DNA of 6,474 nucleotides from Bacteroidota bacterium (GCA_023428585.1 JAEYXG010000301.1:1-6474), one strand, 5' to 3'; positions 1 to 6,474 are shown, counted from the stretch's first letter. The notes: a model not told the origin generated them from the sequence alone. A program made the numbers and translations.

Positions 1-2
1 AT

Positions 3-83
3 TCTACACCAGGGTTTAAGAGTATTGGCAATAAGATTATCAAAAAGCTTCAAAAGGAAATAGCTCTACAGGGGTTTAAGTAA
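3..83 (+). CDS. possible C-terminal end of a convergent gene, cut by the left edge
   Basis: An open frame runs from the left edge and ends at TAA (81-83), giving 26 residues rich in Lys and Ile that end in ALQGFK. It contains PGFK and QGFK near its two ends, reflecting an imperfect DNA repeat (CAGGGTTTAAG near 10-20 and CAGGGGTTTAAG near 69-80). If real, it is the tail of a plus-strand gene converging on the small minus-strand gene, with 34 bp between the two stops. I see no clear terminator hairpin in those 34 bp. I do not recognise the family. An 81-base open frame can occur by chance, so the support is the protein-like composition and the room it fits in. Everything upstream lies outside the window. 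Confidence 0.35.
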   Translation, partial: STPGFKSIGNKIIKKLQKEIALQGFK

Positions 84-117
84 CTAATTTTCATAGTTCT
101 CATCCCGGTAAGATGGT

Positions 118-414
118 TTATTCTTCAATCTCAGCGGCATCATTGTCAGGAATAGCATCTTCTGATTCCTTCTCATCATTCAATTCATCCAATGCCTCAT
201 CTTCATTGAGACCTTTAGTATCAATCTTTACAGGCACTTTTATCAGATAGCTGGCTGTTTCGGTATCAACAGTTATCGCATAAAAGAAATCCTCACCCTG
301 GGTTTTCACTTTAATAACATGATTTGCATAACCAAGGGGATATTTATTACGGATTGCCTCCATAACCTCAGGTGAGGCATTATTATAACTGATAACCAGT
401 CGCTTACGTTCCAT
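118..414 (-). CDS. small uncharacterised protein with acidic C-terminal tail (98 aa)
   Basis: I do not recognise a named family. The protein starts at ATG (414-412) and ends at TAA (120-118). No Shine-Dalgarno sequence precedes the start, only an AT-rich leader, as is usual in Bacteroidota. Residues 1-66 look like a compact alpha/beta domain: a strand (RLVISY), a helix (about 14-24), a KYPLGYANHVIKV segment, then alternating strands (FFYAITVD, ASYLIKVPVKI). Residues 69-98 form a low-complexity tail with 15 Asp/Glu in 30 positions, probably disordered. There is no signal peptide, membrane segment or cysteine, so it should be cytosolic. It lies 83 bp downstream of glgB on the same strand with no obvious terminator between them, so read-through from glgB is possible. 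The well-organised N-terminal part argues for a real gene. Its role is unknown, and a link to glycogen is only positional. Confidence 0.8.
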   Translation of the reverse strand: MERKRLVISYNNASPEVMEAIRNKYPLGYANHVIKVKTQGEDFFYAITVDTETASYLIKVPVKIDTKGLNEDEALDELNDEKESEDAIPDNDAAEIEE

Positions 415-497
415 AAATGTATTTATTTTCAGGTTTGCAATATTATGACAGAAAATTTACAACTAATAGCCAAATATGTTAAAAAAACTAAAGATTT

Positions 498-2522
498 TTA
501 AGTTTTACTGCTCGCATTCTCTAAAAGTATTGCAGTTCTGTTAGTTAGATATATTCGCAGCTTGTGCGTCTTGCTTTCCTCGTCATAAACCGATAAATAT
601 TCAAGGTCTTCATCCAACCTATTGTGACCACCAAATTTTAAATTATCAGAACAAAGAACAACTTTGTAGGCTCCTGGTTCAGGTACACTGAAACAATAAC
701 CCGGAATGCTATTAAAAGGGTGAAAATTGAAAAGAAAAATCAGGTTATTCTTACTGAAGATGACCGTTTTATTTGTCTCATCCAAATTTAACAAGCTTGC
801 AAATTCATAATCTAAAATTGCCTTTTGTTTTGCAATGTGAATCATTGCCTTGTCAAAATCAGAGAGATAATGATATTTTAATTTCTCATTGTCCTTCAAT
901 GACCACTGGCGGCGGGCATAGAGATAACTCCAATTATTGCCTTCGCGCGGGAAATCTATCCATTCAGGGTGACCAAATTCATTACCCATAAAGTGTAGAT
1001 ATGCTTGACCACCCAATGATAAAGTAAAGAACCTTAGTAATTTATGCAATGCTATTCCGCGGTCAATTACTATATTGGTATCATCCTTCACCATATTCCA
1101 ATACATATATTTATCCATCAACCAGAAAGCCAGTGTTTTATCACCAACCAATGCCTGATCATGCGATTCGGCATATGCAACAGTTTTTACACCCGGCAAA
1201 CGGTTGTTAAGCACATGCCACATTTCGCTAATATTCCAATCCTCATCTCTAGATTCCTTTAGTAATTTAATCCAGAAATCGGGAATACCCATTCCCAGTC
1301 GATAATCAAAGCCCATTCCACCTTCATTGATGTCTGATGTCAGGCCGGGCATACCGGTTACATCTTCCGCAATAACGATAGCATTGGGATTTAATTCATG
1401 GATCAGCTGATTTGCCAACTGCAGATATGTGATGGCATCCCATTCAACGCCATTGATAAAGTAATCCAGCGGTCCGTTAATGGGAGCGTTGCCATGGTGA
1501 AAATACATCATTGAACCAACACCATCAAACCTGAATCCATCAAATTTGAATTCAGTAATCCAATATTTAACATTGGATAGAAGGAATTGAATAACTTCAA
1601 GCTTTCCATAATCAAAAAGCATTGAATCCCATTGCGGATGAATACCTCTTTCACCAGAGTGGAAATATTGATGATCAGAACCATCAAATTCGTTCAGACC
1701 CTCAAGAATATTTTTAACAGTATGCGAATGGACTATATCCATAATAACGGAAATTCCCAAATCATGGGCCGTCTGAACAAGATACTTCAGATCTTCAGGG
1801 TCTCCAAAACGGGAGGAGGGAGCAAAGAAATTTGAAACATGGTAACCAAAAGACCCATAATATGGGTGCTCTTGAATAGCCATAACTTGTATTGCATTAT
1901 ATCCCAGCTCTTTAATCCATGGTAATATATTGTCAGCAAACTCTCTGTAGGAGCCAACACCTTCTTTCTCCTGTGCCATACCCACATGGCACTCATAAAT
2001 ATAGAGGTTTTTATCAGGAATATGTTTATCAGCAGGAGCATTCCAGGGGAACTCGTTAAACCAGAGTTGGCCGGAATAATTTTTAGTATCCTCGTCCTGA
2101 ACAACTTTGGTAATATAAGCAGGTATTCGCGGTAAAAATCCATTGGCAGAATCCACCCATACTTTTACTTTACTGCCATGTGTAAATGTTTTCTTGTATT
2201 CATCATAATTAAGGAATATTTCCCATATGCCAAGTTCATTCTTATGGAGTGGGTGAGATCTGTTATCCCAATTATTAAAATCGCCTGTTAAAAATAGGGC
2301 ATGGGCTTCTGGTGCCCATTCCCGGTAATACCAGCCGTTTTCTCTATTATCAAAGTTTATCCCAAAATAGTGATAAGCATCTGCGAACTCGCCAAGTGAA
2401 GAGAATAGGCGTTTAATTTCATTCAAACGCTCATAATATCGTTCAATACGATTAATGACATGATCAGTGGCAGGAGCGAGCCAAGGATCCTTTTCAACAA
2501 TACCTGGAATAGTTTTTTTCAT
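498..2522 (-). CDS. glgB: 1,4-alpha-glucan (glycogen) branching enzyme, GH13_8 type
   Basis: The enzyme cuts alpha-1,4 glucan chains and re-attaches the piece by an alpha-1,6 bond, making branches in glycogen in the cytosol. From the chosen ATG (2522-2520) it is 674 residues, a normal full length. An N-terminal helical stretch is followed by a CBM48-like beta domain (about 62-142, with REWAP and GDFNNWD), a GH13 barrel and a C-terminal beta domain (about 585-668). Visible barrel motifs are EHPYYGSFGYHV (218-229), DIVHSH (262-267), GFRFDGV with nucleophile Asp333, IAEDVTG with acid/base Glu386, ESHDQ with Asp455, and GNEFGHPEWIDFPREGN (513-529). The YGSFGYHV, VHSH and SMMY patterns belong to the eukaryotic-like GH13_8 group rather than the E. 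coli-like GH13_9 group. A TTG at 2546 would add eight residues, but it sits about where transcription should begin, so ATG is preferred. Residue 336 is Gly where GVTSMMY usually has Thr. Confidence 0.96.
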   Translation of the reverse strand: MKKTIPGIVEKDPWLAPATDHVINRIERYYERLNEIKRLFSSLGEFADAYHYFGINFDNRENGWYYREWAPEAHALFLTGDFNNWDNRSHPLHKNELGIWEIFLNYDEYKKTFTHGSKVKVWVDSANGFLPRIPAYITKVVQDEDTKNYSGQLWFNEFPWNAPADKHIPDKNLYIYECHVGMAQEKEGVGSYREFADNILPWIKELGYNAIQVMAIQEHPYYGSFGYHVSNFFAPSSRFGDPEDLKYLVQTAHDLGISVIMDIVHSHTVKNILEGLNEFDGSDHQYFHSGERGIHPQWDSMLFDYGKLEVIQFLLSNVKYWITEFKFDGFRFDGVGSMMYFHHGNAPINGPLDYFINGVEWDAITYLQLANQLIHELNPNAIVIAEDVTGMPGLTSDINEGGMGFDYRLGMGIPDFWIKLLKESRDEDWNISEMWHVLNNRLPGVKTVAYAESHDQALVGDKTLAFWLMDKYMYWNMVKDDTNIVIDRGIALHKLLRFFTLSLGGQAYLHFMGNEFGHPEWIDFPREGNNWSYLYARRQWSLKDNEKLKYHYLSDFDKAMIHIAKQKAILDYEFASLLNLDETNKTVIFSKNNLIFLFNFHPFNSIPGYCFSVPEPGAYKVVLCSDNLKFGGHNRLDEDLEYLSVYDEESKTHKLRIYLTNRTAILLENASSKT

Positions 2523-2551
2523 TAATTGTATTTTAATGGATGCCAAACAAA

Positions 2552-2559
2552 CAAAGTTA
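2552..2559 (-). promoter_or_regulatory. Bacteroidota -7 promoter element for glgB
   Basis: On the minus strand these bases read TAACTTTG, a perfect match to the TAnnTTTG -7 consensus of Bacteroidota sigma-ABfr promoters. It lies 29 bp upstream of the glgB ATG at 2522, which predicts a leader of about 25 nt. No TTG lies 19-21 bp upstream, where a -33 element is expected; the nearest (2573-2571) is only 11 bp away. The promoter may therefore be weak or activator-dependent. The call rests on one eight-base match plus its position. Confidence 0.55.
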
Positions 2560-2595
2560 AAAACAGTTCACAATCTACGCTAGAATATAAACAGC

Positions 2596-2611
2596 ATATC
2601 AAATTTGATAT
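2596..2611. promoter_or_regulatory. 16-bp perfect palindrome upstream of glgB, candidate operator
   Basis: The sequence ATATCAAATTTGATAT is identical on both strands over all 16 bases. Its centre is about 55 bp upstream of the transcription start expected for glgB, a usual distance for a dimeric activator. It is not followed by a T-run and has no loop, so it looks more like a protein-binding site than a terminator. I cannot name a regulator. AT-rich DNA produces such palindromes by chance fairly often, so this is a candidate only. Confidence 0.4.
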
Positions 2612-2800
2612 AAAGATACGTCAACATGAAAAGTTTCCTTAACGAGAAATAAAAATCTTTTATTGTTTAGTCAAAAGTTAGCATAAATGAGGATAAAAAG
2701 GAATGCAGCACAACTACCAGGGAAGTAAATAGAATGAGAAGAGAGGGTAGCTTATGGTTCCACTATTTGACATAATGCTAATTATACACATAAAGGGGAT

Positions 2801-2834
2801 AAAAAAGAAAGCCGTTAATAATCGGCTTTCTTTT
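2801..2834 (-). terminator. strong intrinsic terminator of the TPR gene
   Basis: A perfect 12-bp stem (2803-2814 paired with 2823-2834, core AAAGCCG/CGGCTTT) encloses an 8-nt loop. Read on the minus strand, the second arm runs straight into six T's (2806-2801). It begins 22 bp past the TAA of the TPR gene. This is a classic Rho-independent terminator, and it separates the TPR unit from glgB. Confidence 0.9.
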
Positions 2835-2855
2835 CAATTGAATTACATAGAAGAA

Positions 2856-3995
2856 TTACATATCCTGCAGTTTGGAATTGACATCCTTTAATTTGTCGTA
2901 CATTCCCAAACGTGTATAGATTTCTTTAAGTGCAAGCAATGTACTTTTATCTGATGGATCAATGGATGTTGCTGTTTCCAAGAATGGCAAGGATTTCTGT
3001 AGAATTCCGTCAGCTTCTTTTTTCATTACATCGTAATTTGGATCGTTCAGTTTAAGTTTATTGGCTTCATTTTGAATTTCAGCGGCCTGGTTTACATATA
3101 ATGCACCAAGGTTATAGTTGGCTTCAAAATAATCAGGTTTAAGCTCTATAGCTTTTAAATAAGCCTTTTCTGCTTCTCCTTTATTACCCATCTGGTCGTA
3201 TGATGCTCCTACGGCATAATGAATTGTAGGATTCAATGGATCAGTTTTAACTGCTTCCTGCAGGTTAGCCATTGCTTCCTCGGTTTTGCCAGAAGTTAAA
3301 TACAAATTTGTTTCAGTGATCAGGAGTGCAAAATCTTCAGGGTATTTAACTCTACCTTGTTTTATGACTTCAAATGCCTTGATAGTATCTTTTTCAGTTA
3401 AATAAATATTTGATAAAGAACTGTAAATCAATGGCTGAGGGTAGTTTAGCTCAATAATTTGATTGTAATGTTTAATGGCTTTAGGATAATTTGCAGCATT
3501 TTCAGCAGAGAGACCTGCATTAAAGATGGCTAATGTATCCACACTACCATAAGAAATAGAAACATCAGCTGCTCCTTCAAAATATTCGAGTGCTTTGCTG
3601 TAGTTGGTATTCTTAAATTCTTCAACACCTTGGTTATACAACTGTTCGCTGATTACCAGAAGATTCTGAATAACTTCAGTGTAATATTCTTTCTTGGTGT
3701 CAATCTTCAACATTTCCTGGTATGATTGATATGCTTTATTGAGTGCATCGGGATCAAGGCTCTTGTATTCGGGCTTATCACTCATGTGAATTTGCAGGTA
3801 AATATTGCCTCTATAAAACCAGGTCTTCGGATCATTCATGGTTGTTGCATCTGCAATAGTAGGCTCAATACTCTTTAACGCTTTGTCAAGCTGTCCTTTG
3901 CGGAGATAATTGAATGCATCAGTTCTAGCAGCTTTCTGAGCGGAAGCGGCTCCTATTGCAAACAGTAGAATAAAGAATACGGTCAGTTTTTTCAT
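2856..3995 (-). CDS. secreted tetratricopeptide-repeat (TPR) protein downstream of gyrA
   Basis: This 379-residue protein starts at ATG (3995-3993) and ends at TAA. Residues 1-19 form a clear Sec signal peptide: MKK, a hydrophobic core (VFFILLFAIG), then ASA|Q as the signal peptidase I site. There is no lipobox cysteine, so a soluble periplasmic location is inferred. The rest is nearly all helical TPR repeats, best seen at about 27-50, 119-149, 156-184, 224-253 and 258-287; the last two are near-canonical and end in TDP and KPD. Around 292-347 a final repeat is interrupted by a charged helical insertion (about 303-330). TPR proteins act as protein-binding scaffolds, and no catalytic motif is visible. 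The gene lies 142 bp downstream of gyrA on the same strand, an arrangement I recall from many Bacteroidota genomes. It has its own promoter and a strong terminator, so it can be expressed separately from gyrA. The partner is unknown. Confidence 0.93.
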   Translation of the reverse strand: MKKLTVFFILLFAIGAASAQKAARTDAFNYLRKGQLDKALKSIEPTIADATTMNDPKTWFYRGNIYLQIHMSDKPEYKSLDPDALNKAYQSYQEMLKIDTKKEYYTEVIQNLLVISEQLYNQGVEEFKNTNYSKALEYFEGAADVSISYGSVDTLAIFNAGLSAENAANYPKAIKHYNQIIELNYPQPLIYSSLSNIYLTEKDTIKAFEVIKQGRVKYPEDFALLITETNLYLTSGKTEEAMANLQEAVKTDPLNPTIHYAVGASYDQMGNKGEAEKAYLKAIELKPDYFEANYNLGALYVNQAAEIQNEANKLKLNDPNYDVMKKEADGILQKSLPFLETATSIDPSDKSTLLALKEIYTRLGMYDKLKDVNSKLQDM

Positions 3996-4017
3996 TGTTG
4001 TTGTTTCTATGGTTTTG

Positions 4018-4030
4018 CCTCAAAATGAGG
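4018..4030 (-). promoter_or_regulatory. small hairpin at the expected 5' end of the TPR mRNA
   Basis: CCTCATTTTGAGG on the minus strand forms a 5-bp stem with a 3-nt loop, ending 22 bp before the ATG. It starts about 5 nt after the -7 element, so it would sit at the very 5' end of the transcript. Terminal hairpins of this kind can slow mRNA decay. The stem is short, and this role is inference. Confidence 0.3.
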
Positions 4031-4034
4031 GGTA

Positions 4035-4065
4035 CAAAATTATGATGTTTATTTCTCTATTACAA
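4035..4065 (-). promoter_or_regulatory. Bacteroidota promoter of the TPR gene
   Basis: On the minus strand, TTG (4065-4063) is followed by 20 bp and then TAATTTTG (4042-4035). This matches the Bacteroidota -33 (TTTG) and -7 (TAnnTTTG) consensus, with a perfect -7 and a normal spacing. Transcription should begin near 4030, leaving a leader of about 35 nt before the TPR ATG. Confidence 0.75.
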
Positions 4066-4087
4066 TTTCCCTGCCAAAATATTTGAA

Positions 4088-4114
4088 ATCAGAATGATTA
4101 TTCATTATTCTGAT
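4088..4114 (-). terminator. weak hairpin after gyrA, possible terminator
   Basis: ATCAGAAT (4088-4095) pairs with ATTCTGAT (4107-4114) around an 11-nt loop, 23 bp past the gyrA stop. On the minus strand it is followed by TTTCAAATATTTT, a broken T-run. With only two G-C pairs in the stem it would terminate poorly, so some gyrA transcripts probably read into the TPR gene. Confidence 0.35.
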
Positions 4115-4137
4115 CAATGAACTTACAAATATTTGCT

Positions 4138-6474
4138 TTAATCCTGAACATCTTCTTCCTCAGGTTCATCATCTTCTTGTTGGTTTGATTCAGGTTTGTC
4201 ATCCTGGTCAGCATCATCCTCAACCGGAAGTGTATCAAACTCATTTGCCACATCTACAATGGTTCCATTGTCTTCATTTTCAGCATCCATTGCTTCCTGT
4301 TCTGAAGGATCAACTTCCACTTTTGTAACTGCGGCAATAGAGTCATTATCGCGTAAATTAATCAGCCTTACCCCTTGTGTAGCCCTACCCATTACCCTAA
4401 GGTCAACCACTGCCAGTCGGATAATTAATCCTGAACGGTTGATTATCATTAAATCATCATTGTCAGTTACTGAATCTATGGAAATAAGTTTTCCTGTTTT
4501 CTCCGTTATATTTATTGTTTTAACACCTTTACCGCCTCTTTTGGTGATTCGGTAATCTTCAAGCCTTGATCGTTTACCATATCCGTTTTCTGAAACAACA
4601 AGAATTTCAAAGCTGTTATTCTCCATGCAAATCATACCAACAACTTCATCAGAATTGTTGCTGAGTGTAATACCTCTCACTCCTGAAGCATTACGGCCCA
4701 TGGGACGTACATCAGCTTCATTGAATCTGATGGCTCTGCCTGATTTGAGTGCCATTATCACTTCATTCTTACCATTGGTAAGGCGGGCTTCCAATAATTG
4801 GTCATCTTCTCTGATAGTAATGGCATTTATTCCATTTTGTCTTGGTCGTGAATATGCTTCAAGTGAGGTCTTTTTAATTACACCCTTTCTGGTGCAGAGA
4901 ATAATATAGTTATCATTGATATATGATTCATCTTTAATGCTTTTCAAGTTGATAAATGCCCTTACTTTATCAGAGGGTTCAATATTTATGAGATTCTGGA
5001 TTGCTCTGCCTTTTGATTGTTTGGTACCTTCCGGAATTTCGTACACCCGCAGCCAGAATGCCTTTCCTTTTTCGGTAAAGAACAGCATATAATTATGCAT
5101 GGATGCTATGTAAAGGTATTCCAGGAAGTCTTCATCTCTAATATCAGAGCCTTTGGCGCCGCGCCCTCCCCTATTTTGCCTGCGATATTCACTTAGCGGG
5201 GTTCTCTTGATATAACCCATGTGAGATATAGTAATAACAACATCCTCATCGGCGATGGTGTCTTCAATTCTGAAATCATTCGGAGAGTAAACTATTTGGG
5301 TTCTAGCCTCATCACCATAGTTGGCTTTAATCTCCAGGATTTCTTTTTTGATAATCTCCATCCTAAGATTTTCATCTGCCAGGACTGACTTATAGTAATC
5401 AATCATTTTCAGCAGTTCCTGGTACTCTTCTTTAATTTTCTCACGTTCCAGACCGGTGAGCCGTTGAAGGCGCATATCAAGAATTGCCCTAGCCTGAATT
5501 TCTGACAAATTAAAGGATTCTATTAAGCCGTTTCGGGCCTCTTCAGGGGTTTTCGATGCCCTGATCAGTGAAATAACGGCATCCAGGTTATCAAGTGCAA
5601 TCAGCAATCCTTCAAGTACATGAGCTCTTTTCTCAGCCTCTCTAAGGTCAAATTGTGTTCTCCTTATAACTACTTCATGCCTGTGCTCAACAAAATAATG
5701 AATTAATTGCTTCAGATTAAGCAACATAGGCCTACCTTTTACAAGGCAGATGTTATTAACGCTAAAGGAAGTCTGGAGCTGTGTATATTGAAATAATTTG
5801 TTGAGAACAACATTTGTAATGGCATCTTTTTTAAGCTCATATACTATACGCATGCCGGTTCTATCCGATTCGTCCCTGATATCAGATATTCCATCAATCT
5901 TTTTATCATTGACAAGATCGGCAGTCTTTTTAATCATATCAGATTTGTTAACCTGATATGGAATAGAAGTTACAATGATACTTTCACGGCCATGCTGGTC
6001 TGATTCAACTTTTGTTTCAGCCCGCATAACAATTCTGCCCCTACCGGTTTCGTAGGCATCTTTAACACCATCATAACCATAAATTATACCACCAGTTGGG
6101 AAATCAGGGGCCTTGATGAACTTCATGAGTTCAGGAATGGTAATATCATGATTTTCAATATAGGCTACAATTCCGTCAATTACTTCACTAATATTATGAG
6201 GGGGCATGTTGGTAGCCATACCTACGGCAATACCTGATGCGCCATTAATAAGCAATTGAGGGATCTTGGCTGGCAAAACCGTGGGTTCTTCCAGAGTATC
6301 ATCAAAATTCAACTGAAAATCAACGGTTTCCTTGTTGATATCCGCCAACATTTCTTCGGCTATTTTCTGAAGTCGGGCTTCAGTGTACCTCATTGCTGCA
6401 GCACTGTCGCCGTCAATTGAACCAAAGTTACCCTGGCCATCAACCAAGGGGTATCTCAGCGACCAATCCTGGGC
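4138..6474 (-). CDS. gyrA: DNA gyrase subunit A, 5' end cut by the window edge
   Basis: GyrA is the DNA-cleaving subunit of the A2B2 gyrase that introduces negative supercoils. The last 778 residues are present. The frame is open to the right edge, beginning AQDWSLRYPLVDGQGNFG, which matches E. coli GyrA from about residue 93. Roughly 92 residues are thus missing, predicting about 870 in total. The internal TTG at 6447 is a leucine codon, not the start. Visible features are the catalytic tyrosine in AAMRYTEAR (codon 6387-6385), the conserved PQLLINGASGIAVGMATN segment, a coiled-coil tower/gate region, and a six-bladed DNA-wrapping C-terminal domain (about 6:5240 down to 4310). Blade 1 carries the GyrA box QNRGGRG, which identifies GyrA rather than ParC. 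Blade 5 has a similar KRGGKG. The last 59 residues are an acidic tail with 27 Asp/Glu. The main quinolone-resistance positions (E. coli 83 and 87) lie just outside the window, so resistance cannot be judged. Confidence 0.97.
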   Translation of the reverse strand, partial: AQDWSLRYPLVDGQGNFGSIDGDSAAAMRYTEARLQKIAEEMLADINKETVDFQLNFDDTLEEPTVLPAKIPQLLINGASGIAVGMATNMPPHNISEVIDGIVAYIENHDITIPELMKFIKAPDFPTGGIIYGYDGVKDAYETGRGRIVMRAETKVESDQHGRESIIVTSIPYQVNKSDMIKKTADLVNDKKIDGISDIRDESDRTGMRIVYELKKDAITNVVLNKLFQYTQLQTSFSVNNICLVKGRPMLLNLKQLIHYFVEHRHEVVIRRTQFDLREAEKRAHVLEGLLIALDNLDAVISLIRASKTPEEARNGLIESFNLSEIQARAILDMRLQRLTGLEREKIKEEYQELLKMIDYYKSVLADENLRMEIIKKEILEIKANYGDEARTQIVYSPNDFRIEDTIADEDVVITISHMGYIKRTPLSEYRRQNRGGRGAKGSDIRDEDFLEYLYIASMHNYMLFFTEKGKAFWLRVYEIPEGTKQSKGRAIQNLINIEPSDKVRAFINLKSIKDESYINDNYIILCTRKGVIKKTSLEAYSRPRQNGINAITIREDDQLLEARLTNGKNEVIMALKSGRAIRFNEADVRPMGRNASGVRGITLSNNSDEVVGMICMENNSFEILVVSENGYGKRSRLEDYRITKRGGKGVKTINITEKTGKLISIDSVTDNDDLMIINRSGLIIRLAVVDLRVMGRATQGVRLINLRDNDSIAAVTKVEVDPSEQEAMDAENEDNGTIVDVANEFDTLPVEDDADQDDKPESNQQEDDEPEEEDVQD

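Larger units (their letters stand above)
2523..2855. other. gene-free intergenic stretch between the TPR gene and glgB
   Basis: This 333-bp stretch holds the TPR-gene terminator (2801-2834), the palindrome (2596-2611) and the glgB -7 element (2552-2559). In the remaining 2612-2800 part I find no convincing gene. The plus-strand ATG frames seen at 2626, 2687 and 2733 stop after 8-13 codons. No tRNA, recognisable riboswitch or further perfect TAnnTTTG element was seen there. A purine-rich run on the plus strand at about 2685-2750 has no interpretation that I can support. Confidence 0.7.

Noticed and set aside
84..117. Bidirectional terminator between the left-edge frame and the small gene (CATC/GATG arms)
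   Set aside because: The stem is only four base pairs and no T-run follows on either strand.
438..478. Separate promoter for the small acidic-tailed gene (TAATATTG at 445-438 or CATATTTG at 478-471, minus strand)
   Set aside because: Each departs from TAnnTTTG by one base, and neither has a TTG at 19-21 bp upstream. AT-rich spacers often give such near-matches.
1787..2143. 118-codon minus-strand frame within glgB
   Set aside because: It lies wholly inside the conserved barrel region of glgB in another frame and has no family-like motifs.
2523..2546. TTG at 2546 as the glgB start, adding eight residues
   Set aside because: It falls about 5 nt after the -7 element, where the transcript should only just begin. 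The ATG at 2522 opens the typical MKK-type N-terminus and has a normal leader.
2626..2775. Short plus-strand peptides starting at 2626, 2687 and 2733
   Set aside because: They are only 8-13 codons long, with no promoter match or coding signal seen.
2678..2781. TTAGCAT (2678-2684) and ATGCTAA (2775-2781) as arms of an RNA hairpin
   Set aside because: There are only seven base pairs with a 90-nt loop, and the flanks do not pair; this is expected by chance in AT-rich DNA.
4196..4555. 119-codon plus-strand frame opposite gyrA
   Set aside because: It is the reverse-strand shadow of the gyrA C-terminal coding sequence; its Ser/Leu/Ile-rich composition simply mirrors the gyrA codons.
6445..6447. 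TTG at 6447 as the start of the gyrA frame
   Set aside because: The frame continues upstream to the window edge with conserved GyrA sequence (SLRYPL), so this is an internal leucine codon.

Overview
The window looks like chromosomal DNA from a Bacteroidota species, probably Bacteroidales or a close relative. This is inferred from several signs: AT-rich DNA, start codons without Shine-Dalgarno sequences, two perfect TAnnTTTG (-7) promoter elements typical of the phylum, a GH13_8 (eukaryotic-type) glycogen branching enzyme, and gyrA followed by a secreted TPR protein. No species can be named from this alone.

All four well-supported genes lie on the minus strand, so transcription runs from right to left. 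From the right edge: gyrA (4138-6474) lacks its first ~92 codons, which fall outside the window. A 142-bp gap follows, with a weak hairpin and a well-formed promoter. Next is a secreted tetratricopeptide-repeat protein (2856-3995), closed by a strong intrinsic terminator (2801-2834). A 333-bp gene-free stretch holds that terminator, a 16-bp perfect palindrome and the glgB promoter. After it come glgB (498-2522) and, 83 bp further on, a small uncharacterised protein with an acidic tail (118-414). At the extreme left edge, a plus-strand frame ending at 83 may be the last 26 codons of a convergent gene.

Functionally this is mostly housekeeping: DNA supercoiling (gyrA), glycogen branching (glgB), a periplasmic TPR scaffold of unknown partner and one conserved-looking hypothetical. 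The strong terminator splits the window into two transcription units: gyrA/TPR, with the TPR gene also having its own promoter, and glgB with the small gene possibly co-transcribed. I see no mobile element, CRISPR array, tRNA or rRNA, and no evidence of a new multi-gene system. The items most worth a second look are the palindrome upstream of glgB, the small acidic-tailed protein and the TPR gene linked to gyrA.
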